64,000 nucleotides of DNA from Natronorubrum halalkaliphilum (GCF_009834785.1 NZ_WUYX01000024.1:24615-88614); one strand, 5' to 3'; shown: positions 1-8,925, numbered from the stretch's first letter. Notes: a model not told the origin generated them from the sequence alone. Numbers and translations are program-made.

Positions 1-281
1 TCCCCGGCGAGGCCACCGATTACGACCAGACCCTCGCGCGGAATCACCTCGGGCAGGTCACCGCCACCGAAGCCGGACTGTTCCATCCCGACCCCGCTCT
101 CGAGGTCGGCCAGGAGATCGAAGCAGGGACGTGGCTCGGCACGGTCTACGAGCCGACGACCTACGAATCCTTACAGGAGGCGACGGCGGATCGCGACGGA
201 ATTCTCTACGCCCTCACCCAGGAGTCGACGGTCGTCGGCGGCGACCAGCTTGCAAGCGTCGCGCTGGTCCGCGAGGAGTAG
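1..281 (+). CDS. Succinylglutamate desuccinylase/aspartoacylase-family protein, C-terminal fragment
   Basis: The left edge cuts this gene; only the last 92 codons are present, in a frame opening at base 3 and stopping with TAG at 279-281. The visible part resembles the C-terminal beta-rich domain of zinc-dependent AstE/AspA deacylases: a GLFHPD motif, then VGQEIEAGTWLGTVYEP, then a glycine-rich turn and a conserved GDQLASVAL near the end. In the full family this domain follows a zinc carboxypeptidase-like domain that hydrolyses N-acyl amino acids or related amides, but the metal ligands lie outside the window. The substrate cannot be told. Convergent with the SDR gene downstream. Confidence 0.6.
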   Translation, partial: PGEATDYDQTLARNHLGQVTATEAGLFHPDPALEVGQEIEAGTWLGTVYEPTTYESLQEATADRDGILYALTQESTVVGGDQLASVALVREE

Positions 282-377
282 TTCGCCGACCACCGCATAC
301 GGACTGCTGTACGCCGTTTCCGGTCTAACTGCGAACCGTCCTGCGGTTACACTGGGAAATCGTCACAGCAGATCGTA

Positions 378-1136
378 TCAACAGGTCGAGAAGCCGCCGT
401 CGACGACCAGCCCGTGGCCGGTGACGAACGACGACTCGTCGCTGGCGAGAAACAGGATCGAGTCGGCGATCTCTTCGGGCTTGCCGAGTCGCTTCAGCGG
501 GTAGTCCTCGGCCATCGCCTTCTGGGCTGCCTCGGGATCGTCCTGCGTGGCGAGGTACTGCTCGAGCATCTGGGTCTCGGTAAAGCCGGGACAGACGGCG
601 TTGGCCCGAACGCCGTAGGGACCCGCTTCGGCGGCGACCGTCCGCGTCATGTTCAGAACCGCGGCCTTGGTCGTCGAGTAGGCCGCCTGCTTCGGAAGCC
701 CGAGAATACTCGCCAGCGAGCCGACGTTGACGATCGAGCCGTGGCCCTGCTCTTTCATGTGCGGTAAGGCGGCGGAGCAGCCGTTCCAGACGCCCTTGAT
801 GTTGACATCGATCACGAAGTCGCGAATCGCGTCGTCGACGTCCTCGAGGCTGCCGCCAGGGTGGCCGGTCCCCGCGTTGTTGACCATCACGTCGACGCCG
901 TAGTCGTCGGCGACCGCGTCGACCACGGCGTGGAACTCATCGCTGTCGGTGACGTCGAGCGTGTGGAACTCCGCATCACCACCGTCGTTCTCGATTTCGT
1001 CGGCGACCGCCTGACCGCCGTCGTCGATATCCGTCACGATGACGCGTGCTCCCTCCGACGCACAGCGTTCGGCGGTTTGCTTCCCGATCCCCGACGCTGC
1101 ACCCGTAATCACGACCGTCTTGTCTTCGAGTCGCAT
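378..1136 (-). CDS. Short-chain dehydrogenase/reductase (SDR), 3-oxoacyl-ACP reductase-like
   Basis: A 252-residue classical SDR that would oxidise or reduce an alcohol/ketone with NAD(P). The N-terminal Rossmann motif TGAASGIG is at about residues 10-17, the NNAG motif follows the fourth strand, and the catalytic Ser-Tyr-Lys set is visible as NVGSLAS and YSTTK. The C-terminus DGGFSTC is typical of the FabG/BDH-like branch. An in-frame ATG 14 codons upstream exists, but the start at 1136 (MRLEDKTVVITG) fits the family length and places the Rossmann motif correctly. An acid residue (DIDD) after the second strand suggests NAD rather than NADP. Physiological substrate unknown; proximity to the acyl-CoA genes is suggestive only. 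Confidence 0.85.
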   Translation of the reverse strand: MRLEDKTVVITGAASGIGKQTAERCASEGARVIVTDIDDGGQAVADEIENDGGDAEFHTLDVTDSDEFHAVVDAVADDYGVDVMVNNAGTGHPGGSLEDVDDAIRDFVIDVNIKGVWNGCSAALPHMKEQGHGSIVNVGSLASILGLPKQAAYSTTKAAVLNMTRTVAAEAGPYGVRANAVCPGFTETQMLEQYLATQDDPEAAQKAMAEDYPLKRLGKPEEIADSILFLASDESSFVTGHGLVVDGGFSTC

Positions 1137-1265
1137 GCATTCGGTATTGATCAGCCGGCACATAAAACCGTTCATCACACCACTCGATATCGCAGACAGT
1201 GCTCAATGAGATTCTTGATAACGTGAACAGTGGTAATCAACGGAGTTCGCGAGCGGATGGTGGTT

Positions 1266-1727
1266 TCAACGACTACGGGAGTGACCGGCGTCCGACCCGT
1301 CGACCGACGCCGACTGCATCTCGTCGACATCGACGTCCGCGCCGCCGATGCCCTCAGGCGGTCGTTCCGGGATATGCAGATACCAGCACAGTTCGCCCTC
1401 GTCGATGACGACGAGCATGATATCGGTCTCCTCGACGGTGTCGAAGGCCGATCTGGAAACCACGAGCTGATTGACCAGTTCCCCATCCCGCTCGAGCAGG
1501 AGAACGACGTGTTCTCCGTCGACGATTCGGTCGACGACGGCGACGTAGGCTCCGTCCGGTTCGGGCAGTTCACCGCTATCGACGTGGCTGTTTCGCTCGA
1601 CTGTTACCGACCGTTCCGTATCGGTCGCTCGTGCACCGACGGTCGCCGTCGCGGCAATCGTGGTGGCACAGAGCGAGGCGAGCGTTTGCAATACGGTCCG
1701 TCGCGATGATCGGATTCGATCGACCAT
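1266..1727 (-). CDS. Small exported DUF3006-like protein
   Basis: A 153-residue protein starting at the ATG at 1727. The N-terminus reads MVDRIRSSRRTVLQTLA followed by an Ala/Thr-rich hydrophobic stretch ending near VGARA, which looks like a Tat signal peptide (Arg-Arg pair before the hydrophobic core). The mature part contains AVVDRIVDGEHVVLLLE, close to the short DUF3006 family whose function is unknown. A longer reading frame continues 31 codons upstream to 1820 but would bury the signal peptide, so the shorter start is preferred. It stands alone; the next gene on the same strand begins about 530 bases away. Confidence 0.6.
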   Translation of the reverse strand: MVDRIRSSRRTVLQTLASLCATTIAATATVGARATDTERSVTVERNSHVDSGELPEPDGAYVAVVDRIVDGEHVVLLLERDGELVNQLVVSRSAFDTVEETDIMLVVIDEGELCWYLHIPERPPEGIGGADVDVDEMQSASVDGSDAGHSRSR

Positions 1728-2257
1728 AGCTGCGCTGGCCTCGTAATCGTATATAAACTCGCGGAGGATGAGACCACTATCAGCCGGCGACGATGTTATC
1801 GGTAGTGGAATAGCCCCCATATTTTCACTTTTCTGTTCTTTTGTCCTACGTGTCGGGATTCAGTTATGCACTCAGAGGTATTTTCTGTGATGATTCGAAA
1901 TAGTTGGAACCGTACTCGAAGCCCCGGAGTTGTGAGTCGGAATATCGATCAATGATTGGTGGACGCTATTGGTCTTTTTTCGGACGTGGTTGTACACGCG
2001 TCGCTGACCGCCACGGCTCCTCGATCAGCCGCACCTATTGTGTAACGGACTGACAAGGAGGGACGAGATAGATTTGTACCATCTAAGAATAATACCTTAG
2101 ATTTAGTTATGTATCAAAATACCCCTCGAGAGACTCCCTACAAGACACCTGGTTGAGTCGAGTCTACCGCGGCCGCGGAGAACTGGTAATCGTGTGCAAC
2201 GAAGTTAACTCGTAACATCGGTACGACTGTTACACGTTATAGGATAGCCGAGTGGTC
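1728..2257. other. Intergenic region without recognisable gene
   Basis: About 530 bases, more AT-rich than the flanking genes (for example around 2080-2115). No convincing reading frame, tRNA or repeat was found. It presumably holds the promoter of the exported protein on the minus strand and the 3' end of the RdfA-like gene. Confidence 0.6.
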
Positions 2258-2875
2258 CTACGATTCGAAACAGTCACACGCACCTGCCTCGAGCAAGTTA
2301 GCCAGATCGTACTGTCTGCCACAGTCCTCACAGAAGACCTGAACGTCCGCGAACACGCGGTGTGAGCCCAGTTGTAGGCGATCGGATTCCCGGAGTCGCT
2401 CGAGTTTGCTCTCGGCGACTGTCACCGTCCGCTGGCGGAGTCCGTCGACGGTTCGGACCGTCTGCTCCCGGCTCGGGCCGTCGGTGTCGGACGGCGGCGA
2501 GACGTTTCGGTAGCCGGTGAGGTACGACCTGATTGCGCCGTAGGAGACGAAGTCCTCGGTCAGCCCCTCCACGTCGACGCCCTCGCGCTCGAGTCGTCGT
2601 TGGACCTGCGTTCGCTCGCCGCGACTCCCCGTGTCCCCGCGGAGCAGGGCGTACAGGTGAGAGACGTCTTCCGCGATCGTGTCGACGCCGGCCTCGGAGA
2701 GAGCGGTTCGAAGCAGTCGTTCGTTGAACGAATCGGCGAGCGACCGAAGGCTTTCGCGATCCGTGGGATGTGTCCAGCGGGCCTCGAGGTCGGCACCGAC
2801 GCCCTCGAGGTCGTACGCGTCGATGAGTCGTGCGACCTTCGGCATCGGCCCCGGACCGGTAGTTCGATCGTCCAT
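2258..2875 (-). CDS. rdfA: RdfA-like protein (rod-determining factor family)
   Basis: A 205-residue haloarchaeal protein. The N-terminal part (KVARLIDAYDLEGVG at about 13-27, ARWTHPTDRESLRSLADSFN at about 32-51, then a helix with RLEREGVDVEGLTEDFVSY) matches my memory of the RdfA family, whose Haloferax volcanii member is needed for the rod cell shape. The pattern suggests a helix-turn-helix-like N-terminal region. The C-terminus has CEDCGRQYDLANLLEAGACDC, with four cysteines that could bind zinc. No operon partner. RdfA paralogues are common in haloarchaeal accessory regions, so a role in shape is inference from the family, not from this locus. Confidence 0.65.
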   Translation of the reverse strand: MDDRTTGPGPMPKVARLIDAYDLEGVGADLEARWTHPTDRESLRSLADSFNERLLRTALSEAGVDTIAEDVSHLYALLRGDTGSRGERTQVQRRLEREGVDVEGLTEDFVSYGAIRSYLTGYRNVSPPSDTDGPSREQTVRTVDGLRQRTVTVAESKLERLRESDRLQLGSHRVFADVQVFCEDCGRQYDLANLLEAGACDCFES

Positions 2876-3176
2876 CGCGTGACACTCTCTGAGTGGCGAG
2901 GAAAATCGTTTCGGTGGTCGAGTCGTCGTTCGGTATGTGAAACAGCGACAATAGCGCTTACAGTTTCAAACACGATCGGATAGCGGCCGTATGCGCCAGA
3001 AGGATCGATTAGACGGCTATTTCGGCGAGTAGACTGGCTCGTGACGATAGTCCCTTTCTCCTCGTCTCCATCCCGCCCGTTTCGCTATTCGAACTGTTCT
3101 CATACGGTCTCCTGTCCGGCAGTCCCGGCACAGCCACGGCCGCCGTGGTGACCGGTACTCGGTACAACAGTCCGTC
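2876..3176. other. Intergenic region
   Basis: About 300 bases between the RdfA-like gene start and the IclR gene end. Only a 13-codon open frame at 2991-3032 was seen, and it is not supported as a gene. No repeat or RNA recognised. Confidence 0.5.
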
Positions 3177-3941
3177 TCAGCCGTACGCCAGCGTGACTCT
3201 GATCTCGCCCGCTTTGTCCCAGAGTCGGTTCGGCAACTCCTCGTGGACGTACTCGTCTTTGAATCGGCTCACCGGGCCGAACGCACCGAGCGCGCCGAGC
3301 AGTTCGTCATCGGGCGTGTACACGGGGACCGAAACCCCGCACAACCCGTCCATGTGCTCTTGATTGTTCACGGCGTAGCCGCGTTCGCGGATGCGATCGA
3401 GTTCCGCGTACAGCGCGTCGGGATCCGTGATCGTGTTACTCGTCATTGCCTCGAGGCCCTTTTCGTCGATGAAGTCGGCGACTCGGTCGTCGTCCCACTC
3501 GGCGAGGATCACCTTCCCCGAAGCCAGCGAGTGAAGCGGCCGACGTTTGCCGATCATCGTGTCCGAAAGGCTGCCGTACCGGTGGACGTAGACGGCCTCA
3601 CCCTCCTCTTCGACGATGAAGATCGCCCGTTCGTCCGTCTCCTGTCCCAGTTCGAACACCTTCCGCTTTGCAGCCGTATACCCCGTTTTCCGGGTTCGAG
3701 CCTGTTCACTGATCTCGACCAGTCGGAACCCGATGTAGTAGTCGCCATCCCGTTCGACCACGTACCCCATGTCGGTCAGTGTCGTGAGATGGCGGTAAAC
3801 CGTACTTTTGCTCAACCCCGTTCGTCGCGTGAGATCCGTGATCGTCACCCCTTCTTCGACTTTGAGCGCCTCGAGAATGTCGAACGTCTTGCGCGTCGTC
3901 GAAACGCCCGCATCGGTTTCGTCCCCCTCGTCCATGCCCAT
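3177..3941 (-). CDS. IclR-family transcriptional regulator
   Basis: A 254-residue IclR-type regulator. Residues about 12-75 form the winged helix-turn-helix (TRKTFDILEAL, then ITDLTRRTGLSKSTVYRHL and a wing with GYVVERDGDYYIGFRL). The remainder is the ligand-binding IclR domain with RRPLHSLASGKVILAEW and NNQEHMDGLCGVSVPV. Proteins of this family sense small organic acids or their CoA-related metabolites and control neighbouring catabolic genes. It sits just downstream of, and on the same strand as, the glutaryl-CoA-type dehydrogenase gene and next to a TRAP transporter, so it is the obvious candidate controller of the 4-14 kb catabolic island. A palindrome at 5303-5318 could be its operator (inference). 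Confidence 0.92.
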   Translation of the reverse strand: MGMDEGDETDAGVSTTRKTFDILEALKVEEGVTITDLTRRTGLSKSTVYRHLTTLTDMGYVVERDGDYYIGFRLVEISEQARTRKTGYTAAKRKVFELGQETDERAIFIVEEEGEAVYVHRYGSLSDTMIGKRRPLHSLASGKVILAEWDDDRVADFIDEKGLEAMTSNTITDPDALYAELDRIRERGYAVNNQEHMDGLCGVSVPVYTPDDELLGALGAFGPVSRFKDEYVHEELPNRLWDKAGEIRVTLAYG

Positions 3942-4117
3942 ATGCGATCATGTGGGACCGACGGGATCAATGTTCCGGATGGTGAAACGGAGCGATTGCT
4001 CTGCGGAACAGACGCGGGATCGGCGAGGCAAACTCGATCGCGTTTCGGTATGCGGAACGCCGAGTTCTATCGCAAAAGATCGGTTCAGCTTTCGGGCCAG
4101 ATCGGGAGAGTCGGACG

Positions 4118-5281
4118 TTACTCGTAGGCCGGGATACCGGTGAACTCCTCGCCGAGGACGAGCGTGTGGATATCGTGGGTTCCCTCGTAGGTGTAGACCG
4201 TCTCCATGTTGGCCATGTGGCGCATCGGCGAGTAGTCGGTGGTGATGCCGTTACCGCCGAGCATCTCGCGCGCGATCCGGGCCTGATCCCGGGCCGTTCG
4301 GACGTTGTTGCGTTTCGACATCGAGACGTGTTGTGGCCGCATCTCGCCGCGTTCTTTGAGTTCGGCGAGTCGGTAGGCGAGCAGCTGCGCGAGGGTGATC
4401 TGGGTCCCCATCTCCGCGAGTTTACGCTGTTGGAGCTGGAACCGACCGATCGGACCGCCGAACTGGTCGCGGTCTTTCGCGTACTGGCGGGCCTCCTCGA
4501 AGCAGTCTCGAGCGGCGCCGACGGCTCCCCAGGCGATCCCGTAGCGGGCCTGGGTCAGACAGGACAGCGGCCCCTTCATCCCCTCGACGCCCGGCAGGAC
4601 GTTCTCCTCCGGGACGTAGACGTCGTTGAGGCCGATCTCGCCCGTGATCGACGCGCGCAGAGAGAGCTTCTCGGTGATCTTGTTCGTACTGACGCCGTCG
4701 CGGTCGGTTTCGACGAGGAAACCGCGAACGGGGTCGTCCTCGGCGGATCGGTCCCGCGCCCAGACGATCGCGACGTCCGCGATCGGCGAGTTCGTGATCC
4801 ACGTCTTCGAGCCGTTGAGAACGTAACCCTCGTCGTCGCGTTCAGCGTGGGTCTCCATCGCCGAGGGGTTCGAGCCGTGTTCGGGCTCAGTCAGGCCGAA
4901 ACAGCCGATCGCTTCGCCCCGTCCCATCGCCGGGAGCCACTCCTCTTTCTGTTCCTCGCTCCCGTACGCGTGAATCGGATACATGACGAGAGCACCCTGC
5001 ACCGAGGCCATCGAACGCAGCCCCGAGTCGCCCGCCTCGAGTTCCTGCATCAGGAGCCCGTAGGCCGTTTCCGAGACGTTCGGCGAGCCGTACCCCTCGA
5101 GGTTCGGGGCGTAGAAGCCGAGTTCGCCCATCTTCGGAATCAGCTCTTTCGGGAACGTACCGTTCTCGAAGTGCTCGCCGATGTCGGGTTTGACGTGTTC
5201 CTCGACGAACTCTCGGGCGGTGTCACGGATCATGCGCTCTTCCTGGCCGAGGTCGTCCTCGAGTTGAACGAAGTCCAGCAT
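4118..5281 (-). CDS. Acyl-CoA dehydrogenase, glutaryl-CoA dehydrogenase-like
   Basis: A 387-residue FAD-dependent acyl-CoA dehydrogenase starting at the ATG at 5281 (MLDFVQLEDDLGQEERM). Family motifs: CFGLTEPEHGSNPSAMETHA, KTWITNSPIADVAIVWAR, and a C-terminal MLGGNGITTDYSPMRHMAN followed by YEGTHDIHTLVLGEEFTGI. The Glu of YEGTHDIH is the catalytic base position. The THDIH context and ITGI-like ending are those of glutaryl-CoA dehydrogenases, which oxidise and decarboxylate glutaryl-CoA to crotonyl-CoA. The reading frame extends 39 codons upstream, but that part overlaps the promoter and is unlike the family. Divergent from the TAXI transporter genes. Confidence 0.85.
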   Translation of the reverse strand: MLDFVQLEDDLGQEERMIRDTAREFVEEHVKPDIGEHFENGTFPKELIPKMGELGFYAPNLEGYGSPNVSETAYGLLMQELEAGDSGLRSMASVQGALVMYPIHAYGSEEQKEEWLPAMGRGEAIGCFGLTEPEHGSNPSAMETHAERDDEGYVLNGSKTWITNSPIADVAIVWARDRSAEDDPVRGFLVETDRDGVSTNKITEKLSLRASITGEIGLNDVYVPEENVLPGVEGMKGPLSCLTQARYGIAWGAVGAARDCFEEARQYAKDRDQFGGPIGRFQLQQRKLAEMGTQITLAQLLAYRLAELKERGEMRPQHVSMSKRNNVRTARDQARIAREMLGGNGITTDYSPMRHMANMETVYTYEGTHDIHTLVLGEEFTGIPAYE

Positions 5282-5302
5282 ACTCTCTATGTGCGTAATC
5301 GG

Positions 5303-5318
5303 CACAATAGGTATTGTG
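5303..5318. promoter_or_regulatory. Perfect palindrome, candidate IclR operator
   Basis: CACAATA-GG-TATTGTG: two perfect 7-base arms with a 2-base spacer, 22 bases upstream of the start of the glutaryl-CoA dehydrogenase-like gene and overlapping where its TATA/BRE should be. Part of it with its flank (ATTGTGCCGATT, read on the minus strand) recurs in the acyl-CoA ligase promoter at 8926-8937. That it binds the nearby IclR protein is inference. Confidence 0.45.
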
Positions 5319-5447
5319 GTCTGTGCCCCGTTACGCGAGAATACAATTTCGGTCGTACCCTCCATGTCTCCGTCGAACCCACGCTCCAGCGAAACCACGT
5401 TCCGTAGTTGTGATTATATTAATACTACCAGTTGCGGACAGTTACTA

Positions 5448-5455
5448 TTATATTC
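5448..5455 (+). promoter_or_regulatory. TATA box of the TAXI transporter operon
   Basis: TTATATTC, about 26 bases before the ATG at 5478, fits a leaderless haloarchaeal transcript and supports the chosen start. Confidence 0.5.
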
Positions 5456-5477
5456 TATCAGGAGCGATTCTGTTGGC

Positions 5478-6554
5478 ATGGGAGATAACAGCGGCAGCTT
5501 TTCCAGCGCACAGTCTCGACGATCGTTTCTCGCAGCGGCCGGTGTCGGCACCACCGCGGCGCTCGCCGGCTGTTTCGGCGACGAAAACGGCGGCGGTGGA
5601 TACGAACGAATCAGCGTGAGTTTCTCCGAACAGGGGAGTGCGTTGAACGAGGGGCAACTGGACGTCGGCGTCGGGACGCTGATGAACTTCGAGATCACGC
5701 CGTCGTGGTTGCAGGAAGCTGCCGGGTCGACCGACGAACTTCGCGTTCTCGACGTGACGGACGAGACGAGCGATGCGTGGGCGGACGACGAGACGCTACT
5801 CAGTGAGGAGACGAACATGGAGGTCATGGAAGGTGCGGACAGCGACGATGTTCACGTTCCTGGCGAGATTCCGTGTCCGACGTTCGCGTACAACTTCGTC
5901 GCGAAAGCGGAACTGGACTACGATCTCGTCTACGCGTATCTCGAGACCATGTGGGAGGTCCGGGAGGAGCTCGCCGATCAGTTCGGAATCTTCGGCTACC
6001 ACGCCGATCCGGAGTTCTGGGTGGAGAACGCGTACGAAGGGATTCCGTTCCATCCGGCCGCAGCGGATTTCTACGAGGAGGAACTGGACGTCTGGAGCGA
6101 CGAGTTCGAACGCGCTGACGAACCCGACGAGTCGGTCGAAAACGACACGATCCGGATGAAAACTTCCGAATCGGGAACGACGGGCTACACCGCAAACGAG
6201 GCGTTGGCCGCGGTCATGAACGACCATCTCGACGAGTATGCCGTCGAGGCCCAGACCAGCGACGGCACGGAAGAGAACATCGGAGATATCGAATCCGAAG
6301 ACATCGAGATGGGCTTCCTCCAGAACTGGACCGCACGGGAGTTCCGCGAAGACGTCGAACCGTTCGACGAACTCGACTTCGAGCTGGTGCAGGTCTTCCA
6401 CTACTACGATCTGCCGTGGTTCTTCATCACGAATAACATGGATCTCGAGACGCTCTCCGACATCGAGGACGATATGACCGTCTCGCCGACTCCGAGTGGC
6501 TCCGGCACCGCGCCCGGCCTCGAGCGCGCACTCGAACACGCGCTGGACAACTAA
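5478..6554 (+). CDS. TAXI-family TRAP transporter solute receptor lipoprotein, apparently circularly permuted
   Basis: A 358-residue extracytoplasmic receptor for a TRAP transporter. It begins with a Tat lipoprotein signal: SRRSFLAAAG, then the lipobox ALAGC with Cys32. In usual TAXI receptors the first lobe (a TSESGTTGYTANEAL-like start, then a ligand loop and PSGSGTAPGLERAL) comes first and the second lobe ends near HPGAxxFYxE. Here the order is reversed. Residues about 42-215 (SFSEQGSALNEGQLDVGVGT through FHPAAADFYEEE) are the normal second lobe, and residues about 224-358 (IRMKTSESGTTGYTANEALA through GTAPGLERALEHALDN) are the normal first lobe. The junction DEPDESVEND looks like a linker. 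The fused permease starts 6 bases downstream. Ligand unknown, probably an organic acid. Confidence 0.8.
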   Translation: MGDNSGSFSSAQSRRSFLAAAGVGTTAALAGCFGDENGGGGYERISVSFSEQGSALNEGQLDVGVGTLMNFEITPSWLQEAAGSTDELRVLDVTDETSDAWADDETLLSEETNMEVMEGADSDDVHVPGEIPCPTFAYNFVAKAELDYDLVYAYLETMWEVREELADQFGIFGYHADPEFWVENAYEGIPFHPAAADFYEEELDVWSDEFERADEPDESVENDTIRMKTSESGTTGYTANEALAAVMNDHLDEYAVEAQTSDGTEENIGDIESEDIEMGFLQNWTAREFREDVEPFDELDFELVQVFHYYDLPWFFITNNMDLETLSDIEDDMTVSPTPSGSGTAPGLERALEHALDN

Positions 6555-6560
6555 CGACCG

Positions 6561-8897
6561 ATGGCTTCCCTTAGTTCTCGTTTCGGCCGACTGACGCCCC
6601 TCCGGCTGCTAGACGGCATTACGTATGCGATGGCAGCCCTTTTTACGGTGTTTACGATCTACTACGCGTTTTTCATTCTGACGAATTTGAACGTCTTCGG
6701 CGTCTCGCTTCGAGCGTTCGTTCCGCCACAGCTCGTGTTTGCCGAACGGGCGGAGTACGTCGTCCTCTTTACCGGGTGGGGGCTTGCGGTCTACTATCTG
6801 GATTACGCTCGCCGACAGTTCGGCGGGGAACGGGACGATTCCGCAGCCGACGGGGAGACGGACGACGACGTCGACTCCGAAGCGTTTCAGGAGCCACCCG
6901 AACGAGTCTCGCTGCTCGACGATCTGGGTCTCAAAAGTCAGCGGATCTCGAGCGGGATTCAGTCGTTCAAGCGAGTGTACGGGCGATTCGATCCGTACCT
7001 CGCGATCGCGTTTGCGCTCCTCGCGCTCGTCACGATGGCGTATATCTACGGGGAGTTTAGCCGCCTCGACGGCGATGCACACATCCTCGGCTTCACGACG
7101 GCGGACCACATCGTCGGTGCGGCGTTGATCGTGCTCGTCACCGATGCAACGCGCCGGGCGTTCGGATGGATAATCGCCTCCGTGGCGATCTTCGCGATCG
7201 TGTACTCCCACGCCGCGGTGAGTACGTTACCGTTCCTTCCCGACCTGTTGGCGTGGTCGGGCGAGGATATCACGGGGATCGTCGAGGAGGCGGCCCTCGG
7301 CGTCCAATCCGGGATCTACGACAGCACGATCATGGGTATCGGCTCGACGTGGGTTGCGATCTTCATCATGTTCGCCGGGATCGCCAAGGCCTACGGCCTC
7401 ATGGAGTACATCCGATCGGTCGGGACGGAACTCGGCAACACGCTGCGAACCGGCGTCGTCCAGATCGCGGTCATCTCGAGTATGATCATGGGTTCGATCA
7501 CCGGGAGCGCGGCGGCAAACACGGCGACGACCGGGAGCTTCACGATCCCGATGATTCAGGACCAGGGCGTTCGCGACGACTACGCGGCGTCGATCGAAGC
7601 CGTCGCCTCCGCCGGTGGGCAGATGCTGCCACCCGTGATGGGCGTCGCCGCGTTCCTCATGGCCGACATCATCGGGATCCCGTATCTCGAGGTCGTCCAG
7701 GCCGGGACGATTCCGGCGGCGCTGTTCTACCTGAGCGTCTGTCTGGCCGTGCACTTCTCCATCCTCAAGTTCGGCTGGACGACGACCGACCTCTCGCCGT
7801 TCGATTGGCGGGTTCTCCTGCGCGGGATCCACTTCGTGATTCCGCTGTTCGTCCTGTTGTACACGCTCATCGTCCTTCGGTTCACGCCGCTGACGGCGGG
7901 ATTCTACACGATCCTGACGATTATCGGCGTCATCTTCGTCCGAAATTACCTCATCGACGTCTTCAGCGTCGACGAGGTGATCCGGTCCAAACTGGGCGGC
8001 GGAAACGCCCGTTCGGACGACCCTGCGGACGAAAGCACTCGGTCGATCGGTTCGACGGCCGGTGGGGTCGGCGCATCCTCCTATCGCTCGCTCGCGAAAA
8101 CGTCGAAACAGTCCGTCGAAGGTCTGTATCAGGGCGGAATCGAGATGGCCCCGCTCGTGGGCGTGCTCGCGGCGATGGGGCTGATCGTCGAACTGCTCGA
8201 GACGAGCGGACTAACCGGACGTCTCGGTGCGGGAATCATCGGCTTCGCGGACGTGTCGGTTCTCGGGTTCACCGGCGGGTTGGCGCTCGTCCTGGTGCTC
8301 GCGATGATCGCGAGTATCGCCTTCGGCCTCGGGATGCCGACGCCGGCGGCGTACATTCTCGTCGCGTTCCTGATCGCGGACGCGGTGACCGAACTCGCCG
8401 TTCCGGAGCTGACGACCCACATGTTCGTCTTCTACTTCGCGATGTTGTCCGCGATCACACCGCCGGTCGCGATCTCCGTCGCCGTCGGCTCGCGAATCGC
8501 CGGGACGAGCTTCATGACGGCCTGCGTGCAGGCGCTGCGTATCGGTGCCCCCGGCTTCGTCATCCCGTTCGCGTTCGTGGCGAACAACAGTCTTATCGAG
8601 TGGAGTTCGATGACGGTGTTCGCGTTCCCGGTCGTCCTCGCCGGCACCATTGGGCTGATCGTCGCCACGGTCGGCTTCGACGGGGCCCGGGAGCTGTCGC
8701 TGCCCGTCCGGACGTTCTACGTTACCGCCGGGTTCGCCGCCATGTTCGGCTCGACCGTGGCGGGGACCCTCGGGATGGCCGTTCAGACCGTCGCAGCGGC
8801 GACGATCGTCCTGTTGCTCCTGCGAGCGCGGTATCTGATCGGCTACGACATCGAGCGCGTCCGCGGTCCGTCGGCGTCGGACTGGCGGTCTCCCTGA
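6561..8897 (+). CDS. TRAP transporter fused permease (DctQ-DctM type) of the TAXI class
   Basis: A 778-residue integral membrane protein joining the small (4-helix) and large subunits of a TRAP transporter in one chain, the usual arrangement for TAXI systems. The N-terminal part has several hydrophobic helices around a charged loop (about 88-140). The large-subunit part carries conserved glycine-rich motifs such as GSITGSAAANTATTGSFTIP, PPVMGVAAFLMADI, FGLGMPTPAAYILVA and AITPPVAISVAVGSRIAG. It imports an organic solute using an ion gradient, most likely Na+ in this setting. It follows the receptor gene by 6 bases, so the two are an operon. The acyl-CoA ligase follows 50 bases later with its own promoter signal. 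Confidence 0.9.
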   Translation: MASLSSRFGRLTPLRLLDGITYAMAALFTVFTIYYAFFILTNLNVFGVSLRAFVPPQLVFAERAEYVVLFTGWGLAVYYLDYARRQFGGERDDSAADGETDDDVDSEAFQEPPERVSLLDDLGLKSQRISSGIQSFKRVYGRFDPYLAIAFALLALVTMAYIYGEFSRLDGDAHILGFTTADHIVGAALIVLVTDATRRAFGWIIASVAIFAIVYSHAAVSTLPFLPDLLAWSGEDITGIVEEAALGVQSGIYDSTIMGIGSTWVAIFIMFAGIAKAYGLMEYIRSVGTELGNTLRTGVVQIAVISSMIMGSITGSAAANTATTGSFTIPMIQDQGVRDDYAASIEAVASAGGQMLPPVMGVAAFLMADIIGIPYLEVVQAGTIPAALFYLSVCLAVHFSILKFGWTTTDLSPFDWRVLLRGIHFVIPLFVLLYTLIVLRFTPLTAGFYTILTIIGVIFVRNYLIDVFSVDEVIRSKLGGGNARSDDPADESTRSIGSTAGGVGASSYRSLAKTSKQSVEGLYQGGIEMAPLVGVLAAMGLIVELLETSGLTGRLGAGIIGFADVSVLGFTGGLALVLVLAMIASIAFGLGMPTPAAYILVAFLIADAVTELAVPELTTHMFVFYFAMLSAITPPVAISVAVGSRIAGTSFMTACVQALRIGAPGFVIPFAFVANNSLIEWSSMTVFAFPVVLAGTIGLIVATVGFDGARELSLPVRTFYVTAGFAAMFGSTVAGTLGMAVQTVAAATIVLLLLRARYLIGYDIERVRGPSASDWRSP

Positions 8898-8925
8898 CCG
8901 TCCCGATTCGCAATCGTTTTACTGG

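Noticed and set aside
2991..3032. 13-codon frame MRQKDRLDGYFGE with a PCNA-box-like ending
   Set aside because: Too short, no promoter signal and no homologous context; could be a chance frame.
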